From positions 1 through 9,310 of the forward strand of contig CAKPKI010000073.1 of assembly GCA_934167135.1 (NCBI GenBank): 9,310 nucleotides of DNA. The letters run 5' to 3'. The notes below the pieces were generated by a model. The model worked only from the letters and a program-made list of their open reading frames with translations, did not search any database and was not told the origin of the DNA. The stretch comes from an uncultured Clostridia bacterium. Lineage in GTDB: Bacteria; Bacillota; Clostridia; TANB77; CAG-508. This document shows, piece after piece, positions 1 through 7,765 of the stretch. The position numbers and the translations under genes were made by a program. The stretch's first letter is position 1. Each line of letters opens with the position of its first letter.

Positions 1-46
1 AAATAATAAGCATTATAAATACCGCTTTAAAACCTCGTATCTTCAT
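1..46 (-). CDS. Start of an unidentified protein, cut by the window edge
   Basis: An ATG at 46-44 opens a frame that stays open for the 15 codons left in the window and reads MKIRGFKAVFIMLII. It is preceded by GAGGGG seven bases upstream, a good Shine-Dalgarno match at normal spacing. A short Lys/Arg-containing start followed by a hydrophobic run is what the N-terminus of a membrane or exported protein looks like, so I infer a signal peptide or first membrane segment. Too little is present to name a family. It lies downstream of the terminator that ends the Nudix-containing operon, so it is probably a separate transcription unit. It could be spurious if the frame closes just outside the window. 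Confidence 0.5.
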   Translation of the reverse strand, partial: MKIRGFKAVFIMLII

Positions 47-69
47 AAATATCCCCTCATTTCTGTCAT
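43..69 (-). other. Possible 8-codon upstream ORF overlapping the next start
   Basis: Reading leftwards from ATG 69-67, the codons give MTEMRGYL followed by TGA at 45-43. This stop overlaps the ATG (46-44) of the partial gene in an ATGA arrangement typical of translational coupling. An AGAGGG-like ribosome site lies about eight bases upstream (78-83). Whether it is translated is unknown; a reading frame this short can arise by chance. Confidence 0.25.
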
Positions 70-99
70 AAAAGAACCCTCTCTTCTATAACAAACACT

Positions 100-130
100 A
101 TTATAAATTTACACTACCATTTTTAGACAA
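100..130 (-). promoter_or_regulatory. Candidate promoter for the partial gene at the left edge
   Basis: On the minus strand there is a perfect -10 box TATAAT (105-100). The best -35 is TTGTCT (130-125), but the 19-base spacer is longer than the ideal 17. The box lies about 55 bases before the start codon at 46, in the right orientation and after the operon terminator. The -10 is convincing and the -35 is weak. The rest of 131-246 shows no gene or clear structure. Confidence 0.35.
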
Positions 131-246
131 ATTATGCAATACCTCACTTTTTTGTTCGCCATCTTTATTACATAAACTCCCTTACGGAAGCTATTTCCAG
201 GTAATCTTATTGTTCTTATATTACATTTACATTACATTTTGATTAC

Positions 247-294
247 AAAAAAGAGCTCTCTAAGGGGCTTTTCAGCTTTATCCTTAGGGAACTC
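247..294 (-). terminator. Rho-independent terminator of the mod-res-bsh-Nudix operon
   Basis: In the minus-strand transcript GAGUUCCCUAAGG (294-282) can pair with CCUUAGAGAGCUC (265-253). That is a 13-position stem with one G-U wobble and one C-A mismatch, closing a 16-base loop. Six U residues (252-247) follow directly. It lies 38 bases past the Nudix stop codon. The U-run is present only on the minus-strand side, so termination should act on leftward transcription. This is the clearest terminator in the window. Confidence 0.85.
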
Positions 295-332
295 CTTATT
301 TAGGAATTACTATTTTTATATTAATATATTTA

Positions 333-803
333 CTATAAGTCATCATTAATTCTATGAATTGGGAACTTTTTCTCTTTTAATACATCTTTAACAACACCTG
401 GAAGCAAATTATAATTCTCAATATTATCAACATCAATCCACTCATATTTTAGATAATCTTTGCCCTCAATATTATTTAAAGAATGTTCAATTTTTTGATC
501 TTCAAGGTCTGTAAATTCACCTTTATAAACAAATAAAATTTCATGGTACTTAGAGCCTTTCATTTCGAAAAAATTCTCAACAGTAGAAACATATCCTGTA
601 ACCTCAATTTCTTTTCCAAGTTCCTCCATTACTTCTCTTTTTACAGTTTTTTCAGAACTTTCGCCAATCTCTACTCTTCCACCAATAAGAGCATAATGGT
701 CAGAATTCATATTTTTATGTACTAATACTTTTCCATTATGAATAATTACCACTCCAGCTCTTACATTTAATTTATAATCTCCTACATCTATTGTTAAATC
801 CAT
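333..803 (-). CDS. Nudix hydrolase
   Basis: A 156-residue protein of usual Nudix size. A Nudix box runs from G42 to K64: G42, five residues, E48, seven residues, then REVMEELG, matching the GX5EX7REUXEEXGU pattern except that the final hydrophobic position is Lys. E57, E60 and E61 are the expected metal ligands. Residues 15-30 form the first beta strands of the fold. The family hydrolyses nucleoside diphosphates linked to another group (oxidised dNTPs, ADP-ribose, NADH, sugar nucleotides) in the cytoplasm; the substrate cannot be told from the sequence. The start is supported by AGGAGGG (814-808) four bases before the ATG, which overlaps the TAG of the upstream bile salt hydrolase gene. The nine-base gap therefore suggests translational coupling. 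It is the last gene before the terminator at 247-294. Confidence 0.9.
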   Translation of the reverse strand: MDLTIDVGDYKLNVRAGVVIIHNGKVLVHKNMNSDHYALIGGRVEIGESSEKTVKREVMEELGKEIEVTGYVSTVENFFEMKGSKYHEILFVYKGEFTDLEDQKIEHSLNNIEGKDYLKYEWIDVDNIENYNLLPGVVKDVLKEKKFPIHRINDDL

Positions 804-812
804 TTTTCCCTC

Positions 813-1787
813 CTAATTTTGAAAATTTATTTTTTCGTCCTTTATTATCGAATATCTAATTAGTCTACTACTATCTAAATTTACTTTATTCATATTAATA
901 GCATTAATTTGGTGATTATTATAAGTTGTATAATAATATATGCCCTTTGTTGCATTACAACATGATGTATATATTGTTATTTCATATTTATCATCATCTA
1001 ATCGACAACATCCTCTTTGTTGTTCAACAGAATTAAGAATATGGAAAAACTGACTTACACTTTCCTTTTCTCCATCTGCTGAAACTGAATTCATTTTAAC
1101 AAATGTTGCTCTTACAAATCTAGACTGTGAAGATAAATCTCCAGGAAGCCCTATTGCTCCCATTCCTCTACTATATTTTTCCAATTCTAATCCTTTTGCA
1201 AAATTATTTTTTGGAGTCTTTGCTGATAAATTCATATAATTATTTAATTCAAATATTTGCTTATCAAATGGTGGATTATTTGTTAATACACCAACAGGAT
1301 TTTCGTATATTTTTATTCCTTCTTTTACAGATTCCACCGTTATTGCTTCTTCACTATCTGCTATAATCCAATGTAATTGGGCTAAAGGTAATTGCTTATT
1401 AAATGGAATATTAAGTATATTCATTTTTTCAATCAACTTTTTAGCTTCTTTAACAGAAGCACATTGACTAAGAATCCAAGGTATGAATTCAAATTGTGCT
1501 ATATTATCTTTTCCTTCTACCGCTTCATTATAATGTGCATTTCCAACAAAGTTTAATCCTGCCATTCCTAATCCTTTTTCATTTATTGCATCATAATATA
1601 ATGGATAATTTTCTGCTACATATGCCATTCCTATTATTGCATAATGATTTTTCATTGTTGGCTTTTCTTTAAAATGAAGTGGATAATTTTTTGGTGTTAT
1701 TGTTACTTCTTCCATATATGAATATTCATAATCTAATGTCCTTCCAAAATAAAAATCACTTGTTTTATATGTTACTGCTGTACACAT
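813..1787 (-). CDS. bsh: Bile salt hydrolase (choloylglycine hydrolase, Ntn hydrolase family)
   Basis: A 324-residue protein, the normal length for conjugated bile acid hydrolases. These cytoplasmic homotetramers cleave the amide bond of glycine- or taurine-conjugated bile acids. Loss of Met1 exposes the nucleophile Cys2 (MCTAVTY). The other expected active-site residues are present: R16 and D19 in FGRTLDYE, N79 in GMAGLNF, the N170/N171 pair in VLTNNPPF, and the Arg in SSQSRFVRA (R223/R226). The C-terminal half carries the stretches SVEQQRGCC and YTSCCNATKGIYYYTTY, which I recognise as typical of Firmicutes gut bile salt hydrolases. Penicillin V acylase is the sister activity, but this overall pattern favours bile salts. 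No signal peptide is visible. A strong AGGAGGAGAG site (1800-1791) precedes the ATG. The gene starts 19 bases after the res stop and is followed nine bases later by the Nudix gene, so it appears to be transcribed with the restriction system. Confidence 0.93.
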   Translation of the reverse strand: MCTAVTYKTSDFYFGRTLDYEYSYMEEVTITPKNYPLHFKEKPTMKNHYAIIGMAYVAENYPLYYDAINEKGLGMAGLNFVGNAHYNEAVEGKDNIAQFEFIPWILSQCASVKEAKKLIEKMNILNIPFNKQLPLAQLHWIIADSEEAITVESVKEGIKIYENPVGVLTNNPPFDKQIFELNNYMNLSAKTPKNNFAKGLELEKYSRGMGAIGLPGDLSSQSRFVRATFVKMNSVSADGEKESVSQFFHILNSVEQQRGCCRLDDDKYEITIYTSCCNATKGIYYYTTYNNHQINAINMNKVNLDSSRLIRYSIIKDEKINFQN

Positions 1788-1806
1788 ATACTCTCCTCCT
1801 TTGTTT

Positions 1807-4800
1807 TTATTTGTTAGAAGTATTCACTTCTGTTACTTTATTTATTAATTCTTCGTAACTATCTACTACTCCATATTTTATTTTGCCATCACTTATTGCT
1901 TCAAAATGTTTTTGGGCACATATTGTTTTTGCTTCTTCAATCTTTCTAAGGTCTTTCGATAATATACTCCCTTTTGTTTCTGCAATAAAATAAACATATT
2001 CAAATTTATCATTATCAAAAACTATTGCCCAATCTGGATTATAGTTTCCAAGTGGTGTTGGTATTTTAAATTTAGAAGGTAATTTTGCATATACTTTTAC
2101 TTCTCCCACTTCTAATTTTTTTGCAAAGTTAATTTCATTTTTCGAATCTGTTACTAAGTAATCATATATGTGTTTTTTTACTTCTATTGCATTATCACCT
2201 ATTCTACCATTAATATTTTTTATATCAAATATTTTGTCACTAAATCTTTCATCTAATTTGCTGTATGTTATACCATCTACTATAGCAAGTGCTTTTTCTT
2301 CTTTTATCAAATTAGTTGCTTTTATTATAAATTCCTCTGGGTTGTATGGATATTGTTTAAATATTTCTGGTTTTATTTTTTCCAAAATACTTATTATCGT
2401 TTTTCTTGTTAAGCCAGTGTCTTTTGATAAGTTCCCTATTAAATCATATTTTGTTGTAACTGGTATAAAATCGTCATAAACATCAACTTTAGTTTTATAT
2501 TCATTTAGTGATATTCCAGATTTTATTTGTTCTGATGTTATTGCATTGTTTTGTGAACCCTCCGTAAGCCTTACACGCATTTTACTTATCTTTAAATCTT
2601 TGTTTAGTCTTCTTATTGCATTTTTTATTAAATCATCAGAATTAAAGTTTACTTGATATACAGTTTTTATGTTTATTTTATTCCACATATCTTCAAACAT
2701 TTTAAAATTGTCATTTGGTTTTAAATTTTTTATATTTTCTTTTCCTTTATTTTCTAATGGAATATTTATATTTGAGAATAATGATTTTATTAGGTTTGTA
2801 TATTCTTCTTTAAATTCATTAAATATTTCTGGTACATCTATTTTATCTTGTTCTATACAATCTCTTAAAGTTTCTGTAATATTATCCTGTTCGTCTATAT
2901 ATTCATTTTTTATAAAGTTTCTATAAATTTGGTTTGTTGCTTTAGAATCTATTACTTTGAATTTTCCTTCAGAATTTTTTAGCTCTTTTCCTTCAAATAA
3001 ATCATATTCAAATATATCATGTGTTTTTCTTGCCAAGTTTTCTGCAATTTCTTTTTGTAATGATTCAGCAAATGATTCGTAACTTTCACTTGCTATTACA
3101 GTTAAATTGTTTATTCTAAAGAAATCTTCTTCTAGTAATGAGTAATCCATTCTTTCTCCATTGTCATTTACACATATTCTAAGCCCTCTACCTATTTCCT
3201 GTCTTTTACTTATTTCTGAATTGCTTTTTTTAAGTGTACAAATTTGGAATATATTAGGATTATCCCAGCCTTCTCTTAATGCAGAGTGAGAGAATATAAA
3301 TCTAACTGGTTCTTCCATTGATAAAAGTCTTTCTTTATCTCTCATAATTAAGTCATAAGCTTCTTCATCTGAACTTATTCCTTCTTTTTTGTCGTCAATT
3401 TTTGAGTCTATAAATATTTGTTGTCCTTCTGGCAATCCTTTTGATGCTTTTTTGTCTACTGAAAAGTATCCAGCATGTACTTTTTTGTTTTTTAAGAAGT
3501 CTAGATATTTTTTATATTCTTCATCTGAATTTTTATAATATTCATTATATATTTTATTATACTCTTCTTCAAATATTTGAGCATATTCTCCATCATGTGC
3601 AATTTTATTGTCATCATATATTTTATATTTTGCAACTTCATCTATAAAGAATAGCGAAAGTACTTTTATTCCCTTTCTAAAATATTGTATTTCTTTTTCA
3701 AAATGTGATTTTATTGTTTCTCTTATTTGAACTCTTGCTATACACTTTCCCTCTGAATCACCTTTAATTTGTCCTGTAATTATTTCTTCTCCATTAAAGA
3801 ATGTTACTTTGTCATAACTTTGGTTTTTTGCATTAATCTGACTAACTTTATATCCCTTATATTCTTCAAGCCCTTCTGATAACTCATATAAGTCTGCTCC
3901 TTGTTTTACTGTTTTCATAGTTTTTCTTACACCATTTTTTGATTTTACTTCTATTTCTATTTTGGCTAATGGCTCTGATTTACTAACTTCTACTCTTTCT
4001 AGGTATAAATAAGTGCTGTCAGATTTATTATGTAATACTTCTATTCCTTTAACATTTATTTTTTTTACTAACTTTTGGTTATATGCATCTACTGCATCTA
4101 ATCTATAAATCATATTGTATTTATATTGACTTTTGTGGGTTGCAGAATATCTTAGTATAAATAGTGGATTAAATTCATTTAGCATACTTTCTGTTTTTCC
4201 CATTTTTTGTGGTTCATCTACTATTAGTATAGGGTTTGTTGCTTTTATTACTTCTATTGGTCTTCTAGATTGTAATTCATCTAATTCCTCATATATTTTT
4301 CTGTTTTCTTTTGTTCTTGTATTAAATGCCTGATAATTTATTATCATTACTTGAATGCTATTGTCTTCTGCAAAATTGTTTATATTTGATAAGTTTGATG
4401 AATTATTGGAGTTATATACAAAATATCTAATTTTTTTTCCATACATTTCTTGAAAATGTTCTTCTGTAATTTGGAATGATTTTAATGCACCTTCTCTAAT
4501 TGCTATACTAGGTGTCATTACGATAAATTTACTCCATCCATAGTTTTTGTTTAATTCATACATTGTTTTTATGTATGTGTATGTTTTTCCAGTTCCAGTT
4601 TCCATTTCGATGGAATAATTTTCAAATCCTTTATCATCTGTATACTCTATATTGTTTTGTTTTTGGACTTTTCTAATGTTTTTTCTTAGTTCATCTGTTG
4701 ATAGTTCAATTTCTTTGTTTCCAAAGAAAATAACATTTTCTTTGTCCTTTTTATTCCAGTTCGTTATGTCTGTTATTACACTTCTTTTTCCCATTATGTT

Positions 4801-4893
4801 GGTTTTTACACCACTTGTTTGTCCATTAAAACAATCAACAACAGATTGTACTGCATTTTCTTGATATTGTTGCCTTTTAAATTTTAATTTCAT
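1807..4893 (-). CDS. res: Type III restriction enzyme, Res (helicase-nuclease) subunit
   Basis: A 1028-residue protein, full length for a type III Res. A Q-tip-like RQQYQENAV lies at residues 7-15. The superfamily 2 helicase core follows: motif I METGTGKT (97-104), motif II DEPQ (226-229), motif III SATH (250-253), ALREGWDNP (538-546), and motif VI RQEIGRGLRI (564-573). The C-terminus has a PD-(D/E)XK nuclease site, PDW at 953-955 and ETKG at 972-975, with D954, E972 and K974 as likely catalytic residues. In this family Res works only in complex with Mod, uses ATP to communicate along DNA, and cuts next to unmodified, inversely oriented sites. The ATG has AGGGAG (4908-4903) nine bases upstream, overlapping the TAG of mod; the gap between the two genes is 13 bases. 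I see no frameshift or missing motif, so the gene looks functional. Confidence 0.95.
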   Translation of the reverse strand: MKLKFKRQQYQENAVQSVVDCFNGQTSGVKTNIMGKRSVITDITNWNKKDKENVIFFGNKEIELSTDELRKNIRKVQKQNNIEYTDDKGFENYSIEMETGTGKTYTYIKTMYELNKNYGWSKFIVMTPSIAIREGALKSFQITEEHFQEMYGKKIRYFVYNSNNSSNLSNINNFAEDNSIQVMIINYQAFNTRTKENRKIYEELDELQSRRPIEVIKATNPILIVDEPQKMGKTESMLNEFNPLFILRYSATHKSQYKYNMIYRLDAVDAYNQKLVKKINVKGIEVLHNKSDSTYLYLERVEVSKSEPLAKIEIEVKSKNGVRKTMKTVKQGADLYELSEGLEEYKGYKVSQINAKNQSYDKVTFFNGEEIITGQIKGDSEGKCIARVQIRETIKSHFEKEIQYFRKGIKVLSLFFIDEVAKYKIYDDNKIAHDGEYAQIFEEEYNKIYNEYYKNSDEEYKKYLDFLKNKKVHAGYFSVDKKASKGLPEGQQIFIDSKIDDKKEGISSDEEAYDLIMRDKERLLSMEEPVRFIFSHSALREGWDNPNIFQICTLKKSNSEISKRQEIGRGLRICVNDNGERMDYSLLEEDFFRINNLTVIASESYESFAESLQKEIAENLARKTHDIFEYDLFEGKELKNSEGKFKVIDSKATNQIYRNFIKNEYIDEQDNITETLRDCIEQDKIDVPEIFNEFKEEYTNLIKSLFSNINIPLENKGKENIKNLKPNDNFKMFEDMWNKINIKTVYQVNFNSDDLIKNAIRRLNKDLKISKMRVRLTEGSQNNAITSEQIKSGISLNEYKTKVDVYDDFIPVTTKYDLIGNLSKDTGLTRKTIISILEKIKPEIFKQYPYNPEEFIIKATNLIKEEKALAIVDGITYSKLDERFSDKIFDIKNINGRIGDNAIEVKKHIYDYLVTDSKNEINFAKKLEVGEVKVYAKLPSKFKIPTPLGNYNPDWAIVFDNDKFEYVYFIAETKGSILSKDLRKIEEAKTICAQKHFEAISDGKIKYGVVDSYEELINKVTEVNTSNK

Positions 4894-4906
4894 AATTTTA
4901 AACTCC

Positions 4907-6802
4907 CTATATTACATTAATATCTGTTTTTGGTGATAATTCCTTTATTTTTTCGTAAATATTAATTTTTTCGCTATCATTATTAAATGATTCTTCTCTA
5001 AATACAATTTTTGAAGGTTTTTCTTCACAAATTTGCTCAACAATTTTTGTGTCTATTTTTTCATCAAAACAGGCTACTAAATAGTTATCATCAACAAAGA
5101 ATATGTTGTTATTTAGAAATTTCTTTTTTTCTATTTTTAAATCTAATGTTAATCCTAGGTTTAGAATAACTTGTATTAGTAAGTCTTCGGCAGTTCTATC
5201 TTCTTTTATGTTTGATTTAAACATATTTAATTTTTCTTGAACTAATGTTGATGGTTCATAATACACATTTTTCATGTTTGATGAGTCTATTTTAAATACT
5301 CTAAACCCACAGTCTACATTTTTGTTTGTCTTTTTTATTTTTTGACCTGCTCTTCTAATTCTTTCTTCTCCTATATCACATAGTGTTTGTATTTCATCAT
5401 CTAGTTTTTTTGTCTTATTATTTATTTTTTCTGGTATTTGAATCATTATAAATTTTCTGTTAGCATTATCTTCTACATTTAACAGCATTGTTGCATGTGC
5501 TGTTGTTGCACTTCCACTGAAAAAGTCTAAGATTATTGCATCTTCGTTTTTATATACACTTTTTATTATTCTTTTTATTAATGCTATTGGTTTTTGACCA
5601 TTTTCAAAAATTTCGATATCTGTTTCTTTATTTAAATTTATTGTTGATATATCCATCCATATATCTCCTAAATATTCTTCAATATATTTATTTAGGAATA
5701 ACATTTCTTTATCTTCCCATTTTATAATTTCATTGTTGTCTTCATTTTTTAAAGAACATATTTCTGGTGCTTCTGGGTGTTCTTTTATATATTTTGTTAT
5801 TGTTCTACTGTTGGTTCTGTATACCATAATGTCAGCATGTTCGATTTTCCAATTATTTATTTCTCTTTCTGGTATATTTATATTATTTATTTTTAAGTAT
5901 TCTGTTATAGGAATAATTTCCCATTTTGTTACATCATCTTCTTTGTTTAATATAACATTAGAATAGTATTTTAAATAATTGCTTAAATCTTTCTCACTTT
6001 TTTTGTGTTTTTCTATTACTAGTTTTGCAAATTCATTGTCTTTGGAATAGATTAGTAATGACTCTTTTAGTTTTGGGTATTTTTTTAAGTGCTTCATTTT
6101 TACACCTGAAAGTTCACTCATTTTTATGGATATACAGTTTACGAAATTTCTTTCTCCATATATTTCATCACATATTTTCTTCAAGTTAAATAATTCATTA
6201 TCATCTATAGAAATGAATATTAATCCGTCTTTTGATAATAGATTTCTTGCTATTTTTAATCTTGAATACATCATTGATAGCCATTTGCTATGGAATCTTC
6301 CAGCATACCCATTGTTTGATACTAATAGCACACTTCCTTCTTCATCCACATCTCCTGTGTCTTTTTTTTCTTCTTCTAATTCTTTATTAAAATTGTCATT
6401 GTATATTAAGTCGTTTCCTGTATTGTATGGTGGATCTATGTATATGCATTTTATTTTATTTAAATATGATTCTTGCAGTATTTTTAGTGCTTCTAAGTTG
6501 TCACCTTCTATATAAATGTTTTTTGTTTCTCCAAAGTTTGATGATTTGCTTTCTACTGGTCTTAGTGTTTTGCGTGTTGCTTTGTTTGCATTTACTATTG
6601 CTTCTTTTTTTCCTGGCCATGTTAACTCATATTTTTCTTTGCTTCCTTCTATTATTTCTCCTGATAGTTCTTGCTTTAATTTTTCGTAGTCTATTTTTTC
6701 TCCTTCTTCTGTTTCTGTTATGATGTTTGGGAATATTTCTTTTATCTTTTTTATGTTTTCTCCTATATTGTCTTTACTTTCCATTTTTATTTTGTTTTCC
6801 AT
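4907..6802 (-). CDS. mod: Type III DNA methyltransferase, Mod subunit
   Basis: A 631-residue beta-class amino-methyltransferase of the type III family. The catalytic motif DPPYNTGND is at 123-131, preceded by EGDNLEAL (99-106). The SAM-binding motif LDFFSGSATTAHA (425-437) comes later, the motif order expected for this class. The variable part between them, about 220-380, should hold the target recognition domain; I cannot predict the site. The C-terminal 170 residues probably contact Res. Mod methylates N6 of adenine on one strand of an asymmetric site and supplies specificity for restriction. AAGGAG (6814-6809) six bases before the ATG supports this start over Met7. It is the first gene of the operon, with a near-consensus promoter at 6836-6864. 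An A8 run lies inside the gene at 6362-6369 (residues 145-147), but the reading frame is intact. Confidence 0.95.
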   Translation of the reverse strand: MENKIKMESKDNIGENIKKIKEIFPNIITETEEGEKIDYEKLKQELSGEIIEGSKEKYELTWPGKKEAIVNANKATRKTLRPVESKSSNFGETKNIYIEGDNLEALKILQESYLNKIKCIYIDPPYNTGNDLIYNDNFNKELEEEKKDTGDVDEEGSVLLVSNNGYAGRFHSKWLSMMYSRLKIARNLLSKDGLIFISIDDNELFNLKKICDEIYGERNFVNCISIKMSELSGVKMKHLKKYPKLKESLLIYSKDNEFAKLVIEKHKKSEKDLSNYLKYYSNVILNKEDDVTKWEIIPITEYLKINNINIPEREINNWKIEHADIMVYRTNSRTITKYIKEHPEAPEICSLKNEDNNEIIKWEDKEMLFLNKYIEEYLGDIWMDISTINLNKETDIEIFENGQKPIALIKRIIKSVYKNEDAIILDFFSGSATTAHATMLLNVEDNANRKFIMIQIPEKINNKTKKLDDEIQTLCDIGEERIRRAGQKIKKTNKNVDCGFRVFKIDSSNMKNVYYEPSTLVQEKLNMFKSNIKEDRTAEDLLIQVILNLGLTLDLKIEKKKFLNNNIFFVDDNYLVACFDEKIDTKIVEQICEEKPSKIVFREESFNNDSEKINIYEKIKELSPKTDINVI

Positions 6803-6835
6803 TTTGTTCTCCTTGCTTTTTTCTTTGTTGTATAT

Positions 6836-6864
6836 TTTATATCATATTTTTGCTTTTTTTTCAA
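6836..6864 (-). promoter_or_regulatory. Sigma-A-type promoter of the mod operon
   Basis: On the minus strand, -35 TTGAAA (6864-6859) and -10 TATAAA (6841-6836) are separated by exactly 17 bases. The expected transcription start near 6829 gives a leader of about 27 bases before the mod ATG. The spacer begins with a homopolymer: eight A residues (6861-6854) bridge the end of the -35 box and the start of the spacer. It is the downstream end of repeat copy A. Confidence 0.75.
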
Positions 6865-6956
6865 TATTTGTGAACTTTTATCTCATGTTTATTACTATCT
6901 AATGGTTTTGATAAAATTTTTTAAAAAAGTCCTTGAAATATAAGCTTTTCATTACA
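6836..6956 (-). repeat. Intergenic promoter module, copy A
   Basis: This 121-base stretch is a diverged copy of 8368-8489. The best-conserved end, read on the minus strand, begins TGTAATGAAAAGCTTATAT and continues with TCAAG. The middle keeps AAATTTT, AAAACATTA-like and TAGTAA blocks, and the far end is the TTGAAA-17-TATAAA promoter of mod. By eye, the outer 65 bases are roughly three-quarters identical to copy B, with at most a few single-base indels, and the total length differs by one base. It starts 13 bases after the stop of the phosphorylase gene. A weak stem, AAAAGCUU with AAG..CUUUU followed by U-rich sequence, may give some termination. Confidence 0.65.
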
Positions 6957-6969
6957 TTCCTCTGTACTT

Positions 6970-7749
6970 TTAATTATTTTCTATTTTATATGCTAGTTCA
7001 AATGCTAAATTTGGAATTTTTACTTTCTTTTCAAAATTCACTAATTGGCTTATACTTCTTTCTTCCCATTCTATTGAGTCTAGATTGTCACCAGCATAGT
7101 AAAATGTAAAATAATTCAATTTTTTATATTCGCAAACAGCTCCAATAACTGCACCCTCCATTTCAACACAAATTGCACCTTTTTTCTGAAACATATTTAT
7201 TTTTTCTCTAGTTTCTCTATAGAATCCATCTGTTGTCCATGTAGCACCTTCAATATAATTATAATTATTTGCTTGTAGTATATTTTTAAATATTTCTTTA
7301 TATTTTTTGTTTAGCTCTATTAATTCTGATTCTGGTAAATAATGATGACTAGTCCCTTCATCTCTAAATGCTTTATTAGGAATAATGATGGAACAATCGT
7401 CTATATTTCTATCTAAAACTCCACAATTTCCAAAAATAATAAATGTATCAATCCCATTAACACTTAGTTCTTCAATATCAGAACTTATCCATGGTCCACT
7501 TATTCCCGCTAAAAACAATGTGATTTTTATATCTTTATACCTCATAATATAAACTGAACGCTTACAATTTGCACAAGTAATCATCCCTACTTTTTCACAT
7601 TCGAATTTTTCAACTATGTTTTCTAATAAATATTCTGAAAAAACTCCTATTGCTATATGTGGTAATTTATAATCTTTATCTTTTGTTCCATCTAACTTTC
7701 TAATCCCGCAAGGTTTAATTACTCCTTCTTCACTACTATAAATTATCAT
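6970..7749 (-). CDS. Nucleoside phosphorylase family protein (PNP/uridine phosphorylase-like)
   Basis: A 259-residue protein of the NP-I fold, which cleaves the N-glycosidic bond of nucleosides with phosphate (or with water in the MTA/SAH nucleosidase branch). Visible motifs are GISGPW (82-87, in the place of a phosphate-binding glycine loop), IFGNCGVL (105-112), FRDEGTSHHY (128-137), TTDGFYRET (172-180), the ribose-binding CVEMEGA (194-200), and AGDNLD (219-224), which holds the likely catalytic Asp for base activation. Residues 129-137 and the overall length resemble uridine/purine phosphorylases more than MTA/SAH nucleosidases, but I cannot fix the substrate. It should act in the cytoplasm in nucleoside salvage. 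AGGAG (7762-7758) eight bases before the ATG supports the start. It follows the methyltransferase gene by 16 bases, so the two share an operon. No strong terminator follows it. Confidence 0.85.
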   Translation of the reverse strand: MIIYSSEEGVIKPCGIRKLDGTKDKDYKLPHIAIGVFSEYLLENIVEKFECEKVGMITCANCKRSVYIMRYKDIKITLFLAGISGPWISSDIEELSVNGIDTFIIFGNCGVLDRNIDDCSIIIPNKAFRDEGTSHHYLPESELIELNKKYKEIFKNILQANNYNYIEGATWTTDGFYRETREKINMFQKKGAICVEMEGAVIGAVCEYKKLNYFTFYYAGDNLDSIEWEERSISQLVNFEKKVKIPNLAFELAYKIENN

Positions 7750-7765
7750 ATTCTTATCTCCTTTT

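Noticed and set aside
109..162. A 17-codon minus-strand frame between the terminator and the left-edge gene
   Set aside because: It has no clear Shine-Dalgarno site and no recognisable product. It ends inside the candidate promoter region of the next gene.
203..245. Imperfect short tandem repeats with TTACATTT-type units
   Set aside because: Only two or three loose copies of a low-complexity motif; nothing like an origin, CRISPR array or regular tandem repeat.
6362..6369. A8 run inside mod (and another at 4431-4438 inside res) as phase-variation switches
   Set aside because: Eight-base A runs are expected by chance in coding DNA this AT-rich, both frames are intact, and no longer tract or repeat unit is present as in known phase-variable mod genes.
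543..6902. Many plus-strand reading frames of 60-130 codons opposite the Nudix, bsh, res and mod genes
   Set aside because: All lie antisense to strongly supported genes, are Leu/Phe/Ile/Ser-rich because they mirror Lys/Glu/Asn codons, and have no domains of their own.
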